Shown here: in pieces, positions 43,938 through 52,367 of the stretch
Position numbering within the stretch: position 1 is the stretch's first letter
Layout of the letters: every line of letters begins with the position of its first letter
Assembly: GCA_040981125.1 (NCBI GenBank)
Contig: JANRMQ010000001.1
Span: 558,001-622,000, forward strand
Source: DASSBQ01 sp040981125
GTDB lineage: Bacteria > Nitrospirota > Nitrospiria > Nitrospirales > Nitrospiraceae
Direction of reading: 5' to 3'
DNA: 64,000 nt
Position numbers and translations under genes: made by a program
The notes under the pieces: generated by a model
Told to the model about the DNA's origin: nothing
Databases searched by the model: none
Seen by the model: the letters and a program-made list of their open reading frames with translations, nothing else

Positions 43938-44546
43938 TCACGGTCTCTGCATGCAAAGGGCCTGCGCCGCCTCGAAATCAGCGGGCGTATTGATGTTTCG
44001 AAAGGAGCGGAGATCAGGATCCAGGTTGATCAATTCCGGTGCCGTGATAATCTTGACTTTCAGTAGAGGATTTTCAAAAAGCCCTTGAATCCTAAGATTG
44101 CCCGACCGTGCCATGTGCTCCAATGGTTCAGCACAGTGTTTCGAATAGACGGCGTGCATGGGCTGAAACCCATTATCCAACTTCGCCACGACGATGTCGG
44201 CCCTCCGGTCAATATGAACCAGATACCGGATGACGTCGCTGTTGAGAAAGGGCATGTCACAGGCCACTGCGAAAATCCGCGAGGCGCCTGATTCAATCAA
44301 CCCCGTATATAATCCGCCCAAACTACCACAATCTTGAATCGCATCATACACCACCCGGTGCGCTACACCGTTCCATCCCTTCAACGGACTCGCCAAGACG
44401 ATGATAATCTTCTCGAACAACGGTTCGAGAATTGCCAGCGTACGATCCATTAACGTAGCGCCGTCCAGGCAGAGGAGTCTTTTATCGCGTCCCATTCGGC
44501 GACTTCTGCCACCGGCGATCACGCACGCAGCCACATCCTTTTCCAT
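43938..44546 (-). CDS. mobA: Molybdenum cofactor guanylyltransferase MobA
   Basis: Protein of 202 aa with the nucleotidyltransferase signature 'AGGRSRRMGRDKRLL' at residues 10-24 and 'DMPFLNSDVIRYL'. MobA joins GMP to molybdopterin to make the bis-MGD cofactor used by DMSO-reductase-family enzymes, the family that includes NxrA. It is separated from the cytochrome cluster upstream by a terminator. Confidence 0.93.
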   Translation of the reverse strand: MEKDVAACVIAGGRSRRMGRDKRLLCLDGATLMDRTLAILEPLFEKIIIVLASPLKGWNGVAHRVVYDAIQDCGSLGGLYTGLIESGASRIFAVACDMPFLNSDVIRYLVHIDRRADIVVAKLDNGFQPMHAVYSKHCAEPLEHMARSGNLRIQGLFENPLLKVKIITAPELINLDPDLRSFRNINTPADFEAAQALCMQRP

Positions 44547-44591
44547 ATGACGTACCTAGAGCTCAAGAAACATGTGTCGCCCAAAAACAAC

Positions 44592-44620
44592 GAGGGGGTG
44601 GGAAACTTCCCCACCCCCTC
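44592..44620 (-). terminator. Terminator of the cytochrome/oxidase module
   Basis: Inverted repeat GAGGGGGTGGG / CCCACCCCCTC with a short loop, followed on the minus strand by GTTGTTTTTGG. It ends the gene at 44652 and separates the oxidase module from mobA. Confidence 0.87.
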
Positions 44621-44651
44621 GCGCTACTGGTTCTCTCGTATCTATCTCTTC

Positions 44652-46436
44652 TTATGATTTACCCTTTTTCTTATTGGCGCGGCGGGTCAAAATCCAGCCT
44701 TCAAGAATGACAACGCCGAACGCGATTAACACAGGATACACATACACTTCTTGCGGAATCGGCGGCTCAAGGAAGGTGTAGTAGAAGGCCGATACCGCCA
44801 TCTTACGCCCGGCATCCCCGTTATGGCCGTCCCAAGCAAAGAATACGGTGGGAATGTATCGCCCTACGTCGAATTTCGTGTATTCGTCATAATCATCTTT
44901 GCCATGGCCAAGCGGCCGCGAGATCATGACTGTCCACCGTCCGTTCTTCCACTCGGCCTTCATGAGTTTCATCCGCTCTTCGAAGTCATCTCGCTCTTCA
45001 AAATCCTGGTCCCACCCCGTTCCAAGGAAAGAGCGGAGTGACCCATCGGCTTCCCACTTCACAATGTCAGCGTTGAATTTCGCATCGCCCCAAAGATATC
45101 GCGGCTTAAACGGAGCGGGGATCTCCTGCCATTTAATCGGGAATTGCATAGCGATGGCGTCGTTATACACGGCATAGTTGTTCTGGGCTGCCGCAATGGA
45201 CCCTTCCTCACCGGTCTTCGGTGCCTGTTCTTTCACACCGAAATTCTCGACATTGACCTGGGTGGGAGCCCACTTCAATTTCTCCTCCGCCACGCTCTTT
45301 GTGCGATCATCCCACTGGAGCAAATAGACGACATCCTTATCGTTGTAGAGGGATTTGACCCACACATCATCTATTCGAGTAACAAAGTTCCTCGGCTTAT
45401 GAGTGATCTGTCCGCCCATGGCGACGATGCGGCGCCCCATCTTTTGCCACATCTCATGCTCAGGATCGTCCGAAATTTCACCTTCGACTAGTGCAGATGG
45501 AATCACGAAGTTGATCTTCGGCTTATCAGTCAAAGGATCAATGGGAAGGGGATTTCCTTCCCCATCGCGCTCGCACAGCGAATTGACAAAATTCGCGATG
45601 TGCCACCGCTCCTCCACCGTCGTGTTATCGGCAAAGGAAGGCATCGGCGTTCCGTTAATCCCCGTAGAGAACGTTCGAAAGATATTTTTCACATTATAAG
45701 GGTCCTGCCGGCTGCCGCGAAAGTTCCAACATTTGTGCCAGTCGGCTGGCTGGATGGAAAAACCCCAGTCATCTTTTAGGTTGAAGGCGTTGCCGTCACC
45801 CCTGCCATCTACACCGTGACACTCGATACACTTTCTCTCGACAACCAGCTCCGAGCCCTTTTTTATGCTCTCTTCGCTCGGCGGAATCGGATTGATGCTG
45901 CTGAGCTGCAACACCGTCTGAGTCTCCGATTCCTTATCCGTAAACTTTCGGTCCTTCACCAATTGAGTCGTGACAAAAGCAAGGACCTGAATACGCTGTT
46001 CCTCGGTGAGAATTCCTTCCCAGGGCGGCATAGCAGACCCCGGCAATCCATGGGTCACCGTATCGAGGAGATCATTCTTTCCGGAACCAGGATTTTTTTC
46101 ATTATAGTTATACAACGGCAATTCACCGCTGGCGGTATGACGGATCTTGAAGGTCCCCTGGTTGAAATTTCGGGGTCGCGGCCATAACCGATCGGCACCC
46201 GGACCGTCCCCAGCACCATCAACACCATGGCACCAAACACACTTCGTAAAATATACCCGCTTCCCGGCCTCAACCATATCGGCCGGCGGGCTGGGCGGTA
46301 ACTCCGCTTTCTTAAATCCTTCCGGAAGTGCTTCTTCCGCAAGCGCTACCTGCCCAACGCCTCCGGAGAGAAGAACCATGCCCAAGGCTGCTGCCATAAC
46401 CAGCCTTGGTTTTGCTATCTCGTACGCATTGCTCAT
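44652..46436 (-). CDS. Diheme cytochrome c fused to NxrC-like domain
   Basis: Protein of 594 aa. A signal peptide ends at 'GQVALAEE'. Two cytochrome c domains follow, with heme sites 'CVWCHG' and 'CIECHG', then an EB_dh/NxrC-like domain of about 270 residues ('DVVYLLQWDDRTKS', Met in 'AIAMQFP', Lys in 'AGRKMAV' as possible heme b ligands), and a C-terminal membrane helix with a basic tail. The fused layout suggests a periplasmic relay from a c-type donor towards the membrane. ATG at 46436 with GAGAGG upstream is chosen over 46463. It is last in the oxidase module. Confidence 0.85.
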   Translation of the reverse strand: MSNAYEIAKPRLVMAAALGMVLLSGGVGQVALAEEALPEGFKKAELPPSPPADMVEAGKRVYFTKCVWCHGVDGAGDGPGADRLWPRPRNFNQGTFKIRHTASGELPLYNYNEKNPGSGKNDLLDTVTHGLPGSAMPPWEGILTEEQRIQVLAFVTTQLVKDRKFTDKESETQTVLQLSSINPIPPSEESIKKGSELVVERKCIECHGVDGRGDGNAFNLKDDWGFSIQPADWHKCWNFRGSRQDPYNVKNIFRTFSTGINGTPMPSFADNTTVEERWHIANFVNSLCERDGEGNPLPIDPLTDKPKINFVIPSALVEGEISDDPEHEMWQKMGRRIVAMGGQITHKPRNFVTRIDDVWVKSLYNDKDVVYLLQWDDRTKSVAEEKLKWAPTQVNVENFGVKEQAPKTGEEGSIAAAQNNYAVYNDAIAMQFPIKWQEIPAPFKPRYLWGDAKFNADIVKWEADGSLRSFLGTGWDQDFEERDDFEERMKLMKAEWKNGRWTVMISRPLGHGKDDYDEYTKFDVGRYIPTVFFAWDGHNGDAGRKMAVSAFYYTFLEPPIPQEVYVYPVLIAFGVVILEGWILTRRANKKKGKS

Positions 46437-46475
46437 TGTTAACCTCTCGACCTGTTTGTCCAAAATAAAAGTCGA

Positions 46476-47513
46476 TTAATCCCATGTCCGGGGATAATAC
46501 CCGGTGTGCCAATATTCAAACAGAATGACCTTCCAGATTTCATCTGTGGTCAAATGCTGTTCCCAAGGCGGCATGACGGAGGCCCAAGGGAATCCTTCGT
46601 TAGGAAGCCCGATTCCGCCCTTCGCTACCCGCCAGAAAATGAAGGTCTCTTGCAGCTGAGCGATGGTGCCCGGGTCGGTAAAATTGGCTGGAATGGGGTT
46701 AAATGCAAACGCGTGAAGCCCTCTCCCGTTGAGATTGTCACCGTGACAGAAATGGCAATTCTGGAAAAAGATTTCGCCGCCTTCCCTCACATACTTCAAA
46801 TAACCTTGCGCGTTCTCATCCCAGGGATTGGCATTGGGTTTCATCAGGCGCCCCATGCCCTGTTCGACGATCAGACCATTGCTATACTCCTGATCGTACT
46901 TGCCTTCGACATTGACCCGGTATGGGTTCTGAGATGTCTGCAATGTATACGTCTTTCCATGAACCTTTGTGCTCGCCGGCGGAGCAGGATGCACCGTCCG
47001 CAGCTCAATCGGTTCTTCGCTGCTCGGCTTCATGGCATTGTATGAGAACCCACCGATCAGGATCGGCAGTAGAACGAGATACAAGGTCCGAAGCGCTTTA
47101 TGAAATCCGGTCTGCGCGTCAAGGACATTGATGATCGGCTGCTTGAATTTTTTCCAGTCCTCTTCATTACTGGACATCCACATGAAAACCGCGATGAGCG
47201 ATACCGTGCCATACATAGCGCGGACACTGAACGGAATCGGCGGATAGATCCGGTACTTTAAATACATCAGAATGAAAACCCAAAAAAGAATGCCTTGCCA
47301 AAAGCGAGGAAAGGAGATTCCCAATGCACTCAGCATATAGCTGATGCCGGCAAAGCCCGCCACAAAAATGGCCAGCTCACTCAATAACTGCATGGGCATA
47401 TAGCCCTCGACCAGGCGGACGGTAGTGGAAGGGATTATCCCGAAAATCATGCCGATCAGGATGAGCGACCCCACCACCCCAATTAACGCCCCAATGGACA
47501 TAATCGCTTTCAT
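46476..47513 (-). CDS. Membrane-anchored monoheme cytochrome c
   Basis: Protein of 345 aa with about five membrane helices in the first 160 residues ('LIGVVGSLILIGMIFGII', 'LYLVLLPILIGGFSYNAM') and a C-terminal cytochrome c domain with one CxxCH ('NCHFCHGDNLNG') and a Met candidate in 'VMPPWEQ'. AAGGAG lies before the ATG. The 39-bp gap to the next gene and same strand show co-transcription. It would be a membrane electron carrier for the oxidase module (inference). Confidence 0.83.
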   Translation of the reverse strand: MKAIMSIGALIGVVGSLILIGMIFGIIPSTTVRLVEGYMPMQLLSELAIFVAGFAGISYMLSALGISFPRFWQGILFWVFILMYLKYRIYPPIPFSVRAMYGTVSLIAVFMWMSSNEEDWKKFKQPIINVLDAQTGFHKALRTLYLVLLPILIGGFSYNAMKPSSEEPIELRTVHPAPPASTKVHGKTYTLQTSQNPYRVNVEGKYDQEYSNGLIVEQGMGRLMKPNANPWDENAQGYLKYVREGGEIFFQNCHFCHGDNLNGRGLHAFAFNPIPANFTDPGTIAQLQETFIFWRVAKGGIGLPNEGFPWASVMPPWEQHLTTDEIWKVILFEYWHTGYYPRTWD

Positions 47514-47552
47514 CGTTGAACTCCTTAAGTACGCTAAGGTGAATGCCCCTAG

Positions 47553-48866
47553 CTACGAAATCTTTGGCGGCTCTTTGCCCGCATGAATTTGCGACAAATA
47601 ATCGACAATCTTTTTCAAGGCACCCGCGCTCAGTTTCTGCCCGAACACCTTTGGCATCTGATTGTCAGGGAAGCCTTTCACTACATACTTACTCGGATCG
47701 ATAATCGACTCCATAATATACTCAGAAGTCGATTTGGCGGTTCCCTTATAATCCTTGTCCTTCAGCCGCAATGGAGCGTTAGTCCCCTCGTCAAGCTTGG
47801 GCCCCACCGTGCCGACCGCGCCAGGAATGCCGGGGATCGTATGGCAAGCAACACACGTCGCCTTGGTAAAGATCTGGTCCACAGGCTCGGTACCATCGGC
47901 CATCAGCGTCGTACCACCACCAGCAGCCGGCTTGTCCTCAGACATCTTTGGCCGATCTGCCTCTGGAATAAACTTCTCGTATGACTTTACGATATCGTCG
48001 AAGCTCGGTGCCTCTCTTCCCTCCCGAACGTACAACCAGGTGTCCACAGCCGCCAGCTCCGGCAAAGACAATGAGATCGGTGGCTTATGGATCGCCGGCA
48101 TCGGACTCTCTTTATCATTGGTCCCCTTCACGCCGTATCCGGACACAACAAAGCAACTCGGGCAGGCATGGGACTCAGCGATATACTCCTGTGCGTTCTC
48201 GGCCGTTCCAGATCCAGGAAACGCCTCCTTTTGGGCCGTATCTCGAGCCGCCGGGTTTCCCTTATGATATTTTGGGTCCGACAGTTGCTTCTCTGATCGT
48301 TCCGGCAAGCCGTCGAGATTAGGAGCCCGTTCACCAAGCATCCCTTTGTGAAATGCATGACAGAGCGGGCACTGACCTTTTCCAATGGCACCCTGAACCT
48401 TATTTTGCCCGACACCGCCGAATATAATCTTTTCCCCCTCGTCGGCCAGTTCGCTTTGAGGCATATTGCTGAAATCTTTTTTCTCTTCCTTGGGAGGAAA
48501 TCCACCCTCGACCTGCGGCAGCCAGTTTCCATAGCCGGACAGGGCCGCGGCGATTAAAAACATAAAGCCACCAATCTTCAGAAGGGCGCTGATATTGGTG
48601 AAATACAGAGCCATCATAAACGTCAGAGACGTAATGAGGACCAATGAAACAGGCAACAATCGTGATTCACCGAAGAAATTCATCTTGTAATTGGCCACCG
48701 CCATAAACAAGAGAATCGCAGCTAAAATGCCGATAAAGGTCTTGAACACAGTGCGCTTATTGGCGACTGGATCGGGAATGGTAGCCTTGAAGTAGAAGAG
48801 CAAGCCGACCAAAATAATGAGCGCCGGCCAGCCGATAGAGAGCGACTCTTTTATCAGATCAATCAC
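47553..48866 (-). CDS. Membrane-anchored cytochrome c with a CPSCF site
   Basis: Protein of 437 aa: three to four N-terminal membrane helices, then two CxxCH sites ('CPLCHAF' and 'CVACHTI') in a periplasmic region, with 'MPKVFG' offering a Met ligand. Between the hemes is 'ACPSCFVV', a CxxC without the His of a heme site. GTG start at 48866 has GGAGG eight bases upstream, and that GGAGG is part of a 14-bp palindrome. It follows the oxidase gene by 85 bp. Electron carrier to the oxidase is the likely role. Confidence 0.8.
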   Translation of the reverse strand: MIDLIKESLSIGWPALIILVGLLFYFKATIPDPVANKRTVFKTFIGILAAILLFMAVANYKMNFFGESRLLPVSLVLITSLTFMMALYFTNISALLKIGGFMFLIAAALSGYGNWLPQVEGGFPPKEEKKDFSNMPQSELADEGEKIIFGGVGQNKVQGAIGKGQCPLCHAFHKGMLGERAPNLDGLPERSEKQLSDPKYHKGNPAARDTAQKEAFPGSGTAENAQEYIAESHACPSCFVVSGYGVKGTNDKESPMPAIHKPPISLSLPELAAVDTWLYVREGREAPSFDDIVKSYEKFIPEADRPKMSEDKPAAGGGTTLMADGTEPVDQIFTKATCVACHTIPGIPGAVGTVGPKLDEGTNAPLRLKDKDYKGTAKSTSEYIMESIIDPSKYVVKGFPDNQMPKVFGQKLSAGALKKIVDYLSQIHAGKEPPKIS

Positions 48867-48874
48867 AGCTCAAA

Positions 48875-48888
48875 CCTCCTGCAGGAGG
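48875..48888. repeat. Perfect 14-bp palindrome covering a Shine-Dalgarno
   Basis: CCTCCTGCAGGAGG is fully self-complementary and includes the GGAGG ribosome-binding site of the 48866 gene on the minus strand. In RNA it could form a small hairpin hiding the site or serve as a protein-binding site. Function not established. Confidence 0.5.
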
Positions 48889-48925
48889 GGAGGACCTCAT
48901 CGGCCTGACCAATGAGGCTCCCCCC
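48887..48925 (-). terminator. Intercistronic hairpin after the bd-like oxidase
   Basis: Imperfect inverted repeat (GGGGAGGACCTCAT / ATGAGGCTCCCCCC) in the 85-bp gap between the oxidase and the 48866 gene. There is no T-tract, so it may stabilise or process mRNA rather than terminate. Confidence 0.4.
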
Positions 48926-48951
48926 ATGACGTTCATTTGGCTTATTCTAGG

Positions 48952-50889
48952 TTAATGACCAACTGCGGGCTCCGGCGCTCTTCCAGGAACCGGCGCCTTG
49001 GCCTCCACAGGAGCTTTTTTCGCACCGAGCGTGCCGAGCCAGAAGACGAACATGATGCTGATCCAGAAGAACAAGACATTGAATGAAATCATATTTGCGG
49101 CGAATCCGACGGTATGGGTATAAGCCCACGGGGAATTGTCGCGCATGATTTCATTGACGTGCCAGAAAAGACGGACCGAAGAGCGGATATACCCCATCAA
49201 GCCCATCATCCAGGTGAACGCCGTGGCCAGCATGATCAACGCATACTGAGACCGGGCTGATATCTTTCCCCATTCAATCGGTCCCATCTGCTTCGCACCC
49301 TTCATCATGACGCTATTCAGAGCGAACATGAAGAATAGACAGGACAGGGTTGTCGCGACCTGGGGAACGGATAGTCCGACGCGTACGTTGGCTGGAATGT
49401 AATAACCATAGATGGCCAACCAGATAATATTGATGTATGCAAGGGCGAAGAATACACCCATGAAGATATTTCCGAACTTCGCCCACGAAACGGTGGAAAC
49501 CTTATTACCCCGCATATACCAGACGAAGCTTAAAACCGTCGTAGTAATGATGACATTGATCCCGCCATTCTTGGCCGACATCACGCCATAATTCCCGAGA
49601 ACGGGATGCTGCTGCCCTCCCATTGCCTTCAGCTCGGCAGGAGTCATGACTATTGTGTGCGGCGTGATGAAAACCAAGAATCCGCACACGAGTAGGAATA
49701 CGAGGTACTTAATATAACGCTGATATTTCTCAGCCCCTCTCATACGGCCCAGAGCCTGCCACAAGTAATAGTTGGTGCTAAGGAAGAGAATCCCGATCAT
49801 CGTGGCCTGAATAATGAACAGCCAGGCAAGCAATCCACCCATCAAAGTGATGCCCATCTGCTGGCGATAGGCATACACCTCTCGCATCAACCAATAGCCG
49901 GCAAAAGGCAAGGGAATCAAAAACGCTACGCCGAGGGCCATGGCGATATAGCCCATCCAATCGTAGTGGGCCCGCTCTTCATCGTTCTTGGCGGATAAGA
50001 AGCGGTACGCCGCATAAGCGGCCACCACGCCGCCACCGAACGCCATGTTCCCAAGAATTCGATGGAGATTAAGCGGGTTCCACAAGGCGGTGTGCAACAC
50101 GTGCCAAATGTTCCCGAGGAAGCGCCCCTGTTCATCAACCCCGGCCGGCGACATCATGAACCCGATCCACGAATTGGCCAAGAACATCAGAACCGTTCCA
50201 ATGACGTTCAGAATGACCGACATGCTAAGGTGAATCCACTTCAGGAATCCCTCCTTCATCTTGTCCCAGCCGTAATAATAGATGTAGAGGGTCCCACTCT
50301 CAGCCACGAACATCAAAGCATAGATGTGCATGACCGGCCTAAAAATGCTGGACAGATATTGAAAGAAGGCCGGATACAATGTCAGGAAGGTGAAAATGAG
50401 AATACCGCCCAGGATAGCGGTAAGCGAATAGGCGGTCAGACTGATCTTGATGAAGTCATAGGCCAGCTGGTCATACTTTTTAGCCATCGCCTTGTCTTTG
50501 GCCACGACTCCCATGAATTCAATGACCATACAGAAGATCGGAACCGCAAGAACGAAACTCCCATAGTAGAGATGCTGCTGATTGGCGAACCACAAAAGAA
50601 CGCGACTCTCGAAATTGTACCGAGGGTAATCTTTTTCGCTATCGGTCGTCTTTGGCGCTGGCGCACTGCTGACGATACCCTCAACCTTGTAATAGACATC
50701 TCTCGCCTTCTCCACCTTTTTTTCCGCTTCGCCTTCCTTCTTCGCAGCATCGGCCGGCGCTCCAGCAGGAGCCTCGCCGCCACCACTTGCCAATGCGGGA
50801 AGAGAGACGAAGATGGGCATAAGGAGGAGGCCAACCATCGCGCCCAGCGCCATGATTGCCAAACACTTCTTTCGGGTTATGTGACCCAT
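48952..50889 (-). CDS. Cytochrome bd-like terminal oxidase, copy 1
   Basis: Protein of 645 aa with an N-terminal signal-like helix, an Ala/Lys/Glu-rich linker and about 14 membrane helices. It is distantly like cytochrome bd subunit I, but longer and without the GRQPW motif. Conserved His sites shared with copy 2 include 'NQQH', 'NLHRILG', 'TPHTIVMT', 'HPVLGNYGVMS' and 'WHVNEIM'. In Nitrospira such proteins were proposed as the terminal oxidase. ATG at 50889 has GGAGG upstream. Donors are probably the adjacent cytochromes c; activity is not shown by sequence. Confidence 0.87.
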   Translation of the reverse strand: MGHITRKKCLAIMALGAMVGLLLMPIFVSLPALASGGGEAPAGAPADAAKKEGEAEKKVEKARDVYYKVEGIVSSAPAPKTTDSEKDYPRYNFESRVLLWFANQQHLYYGSFVLAVPIFCMVIEFMGVVAKDKAMAKKYDQLAYDFIKISLTAYSLTAILGGILIFTFLTLYPAFFQYLSSIFRPVMHIYALMFVAESGTLYIYYYGWDKMKEGFLKWIHLSMSVILNVIGTVLMFLANSWIGFMMSPAGVDEQGRFLGNIWHVLHTALWNPLNLHRILGNMAFGGGVVAAYAAYRFLSAKNDEERAHYDWMGYIAMALGVAFLIPLPFAGYWLMREVYAYRQQMGITLMGGLLAWLFIIQATMIGILFLSTNYYLWQALGRMRGAEKYQRYIKYLVFLLVCGFLVFITPHTIVMTPAELKAMGGQQHPVLGNYGVMSAKNGGINVIITTTVLSFVWYMRGNKVSTVSWAKFGNIFMGVFFALAYINIIWLAIYGYYIPANVRVGLSVPQVATTLSCLFFMFALNSVMMKGAKQMGPIEWGKISARSQYALIMLATAFTWMMGLMGYIRSSVRLFWHVNEIMRDNSPWAYTHTVGFAANMISFNVLFFWISIMFVFWLGTLGAKKAPVEAKAPVPGRAPEPAVGH

Positions 50890-50949
50890 GGTTACCTCCA
50901 TAAATACATCGCAACAGTGACCAAACAGAGATAGAACTGAAGCCAGCCG

Positions 50950-51072
50950 TTATTGGCGGAACAAATACCAGTAATCCAAACCTTGCATATCCATCAGGAA
51001 GTGATCGACCGCGGTGAAGTACGCCAGGCAGATAACGAAAGAGATCAGGAAATATAAGATTGTTTGGCCCAT
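50950..51072 (-). CDS. 40-aa single-helix membrane protein
   Basis: Small ORF with a GGGGG-containing ribosome site just upstream of its ATG. The product has one hydrophobic helix ('ILYFLISFVICLAYFTAV') and ends 'DYWYLFRQ'. It lies 60 bp before the bd-like oxidase in the same direction. Size and position recall CydX/CcoQ-type small oxidase subunits, but similarity to those was not established. No other function can be named. Confidence 0.65.
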   Translation of the reverse strand: MGQTILYFLISFVICLAYFTAVDHFLMDMQGLDYWYLFRQ

Positions 51073-51128
51073 CTCAGCCCCCTTAATTCTGAAGTTCCAA
51101 AAAAGAGTTCAGGATCAGTTATGGCAGC

Positions 51129-51245
51129 TCAGCAAGGACATTGAATACCTGCGAACCAGTAAAAGAACCAGATGCTCACGGCGCAGGTAATGTAAAAAAT
51201 CATCTTCCCAATCTTGACTGTGATGTCGCTCTGAGCAGCTTCCAT
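51129..51245 (-). CDS. 38-aa single-helix membrane protein
   Basis: Small ORF with GGGGGA upstream of the ATG at 51245. The product has a helix ('MIFYITCAVSIWFFYWFAG') and ends 'IQCPC', giving a CxC tail. It is the first gene of the apparent oxidase operon, 56 bp before the 40-aa protein. Aromatic-rich helix and position suggest a small oxidase subunit or assembly factor; the CxC tail could bind copper (speculative). Confidence 0.6.
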   Translation of the reverse strand: MEAAQSDITVKIGKMIFYITCAVSIWFFYWFAGIQCPC

Positions 51246-51348
51246 TGCAATTCCCCCAAAGGTTTTAATGACGTATTTTGAATTGACACACCATCAGCCC
51301 TGTGCTAATCAATTCGTCTCGTTTCATCATTTCAAAACGGAAAGATCG

Positions 51349-51453
51349 ATGAATAAAAGCTCAAAAGTGTTCGACATTATAGTTTTGGCTGGAATGGTTG
51401 TCAATATCATTTTGGCTGTGTTCCTCATCCTTTACTACTTTGATTTCTTATGA
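51349..51453 (+). CDS. Possible 34-aa membrane microprotein
   Basis: Plus-strand ORF with GGAAAG five bases before the ATG. The product is one strongly hydrophobic helix ('VFDIIVLAGMVVNIILAVFL'). It is divergent from the oxidase operon and overlaps the end of the convergent SUMF1-like gene by 19 bp. The frame can extend back to 51268. Real expression is uncertain. Confidence 0.4.
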   Translation: MNKSSKVFDIIVLAGMVVNIILAVFLILYYFDFL

Positions 51454-52355
51454 TTTTCTCGCTCCGCCGCCGCTCGTGACTCACCCCCAATTTTCATATC
51501 CTGAGCGCAGCGAAAACCAATAGTTTCATCCCGGAAATCAGGCACCATTTTATTCCGGCTCGTGATCCTCAAGTCGGAGCCGGAACTGGCATAGCCGGCC
51601 CCACGGATGACCCGAAACGTGCCATGATCCGGACTCCTGGGATCGGATGCCGAGGCATCTCGAAAGGCATTTTCCTGATACCAGTCCTCGACCCATTCCA
51701 TGACATTGCCTGCTCCGTCCATGACTCCAAAAGGGCTGACATCACTCTTGACTGCACCCACAGGAGCCGATACCTCGTGCCCATCGTCAACACGAGCCCA
51801 ATTTGCGCCATGAGGAATTTCAACGGTGCCCCAGGGCCATAGTCGGCCATCGGTCCCTCGCATCGCCTTTTCCCATTCCGCCTCGGTCGGCAATCGCTTG
51901 CCCTTCCACGCGCAATAGGCCACGGCATCATCCCATGAGACATACACAACCGGCTGATTCACGCCGCGCATACGGTCCATGTTCTTGGCATATCGCGACG
52001 GCGGACCGGATTTCCGATGTCCGGTGGCTTGGACGAACGCGGCATACTGAAAATTTGTAACTTCATATTTATCAATAAGAAAGCCGCTCAAATACAACGT
52101 TTGCTGCGGCAGTTCGTCAAATCCCCCCTTGTCGGTTCCTCGGATGAATGGCCCTGCCGGGATGGATACCATCTCCTCGCGAACAGGCTCCTCGTCAGGG
52201 ACACCTTCAGTAACCGGTTGATTTGAAGCTACTAAATGCTCGGTATCCTGTTCATAGGGAGTGAACACCGTCCCTCTGAGTATGCCAATGATCGGCAGAC
52301 TCGCAGCGGCGAGTACAGCCACAAGCAACGCCACTTTGAATTTAGTTTCAAGCAT
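51435..52355 (-). CDS. Membrane-anchored SUMF1-like protein 1
   Basis: Protein of 306 aa: an N-terminal membrane helix ('VALLVAVLAAASLPIIGIL'), a 40-residue linker and a SUMF1/FGE-type domain ('MVSIPAGPFIRGTDKGG', 'EVTNFQYAAFV', 'KRLPTEAEWEKAMRG', 'GAGNVMEWVEDWY', 'IGFRCAQD'). The Cys pair that true formylglycine-generating enzymes place near the C-terminus is absent ('RGAGYASSGSDLR'), so it is not called a sulfatase-modifying enzyme. It faces the periplasm and follows a paralogue by 12 bp. Role unknown. Confidence 0.83.
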   Translation of the reverse strand: MLETKFKVALLVAVLAAASLPIIGILRGTVFTPYEQDTEHLVASNQPVTEGVPDEEPVREEMVSIPAGPFIRGTDKGGFDELPQQTLYLSGFLIDKYEVTNFQYAAFVQATGHRKSGPPSRYAKNMDRMRGVNQPVVYVSWDDAVAYCAWKGKRLPTEAEWEKAMRGTDGRLWPWGTVEIPHGANWARVDDGHEVSAPVGAVKSDVSPFGVMDGAGNVMEWVEDWYQENAFRDASASDPRSPDHGTFRVIRGAGYASSGSDLRITSRNKMVPDFRDETIGFRCAQDMKIGGESRAAAERENHKKSK

Positions 52356-52367
52356 GACTTAAGCCGA

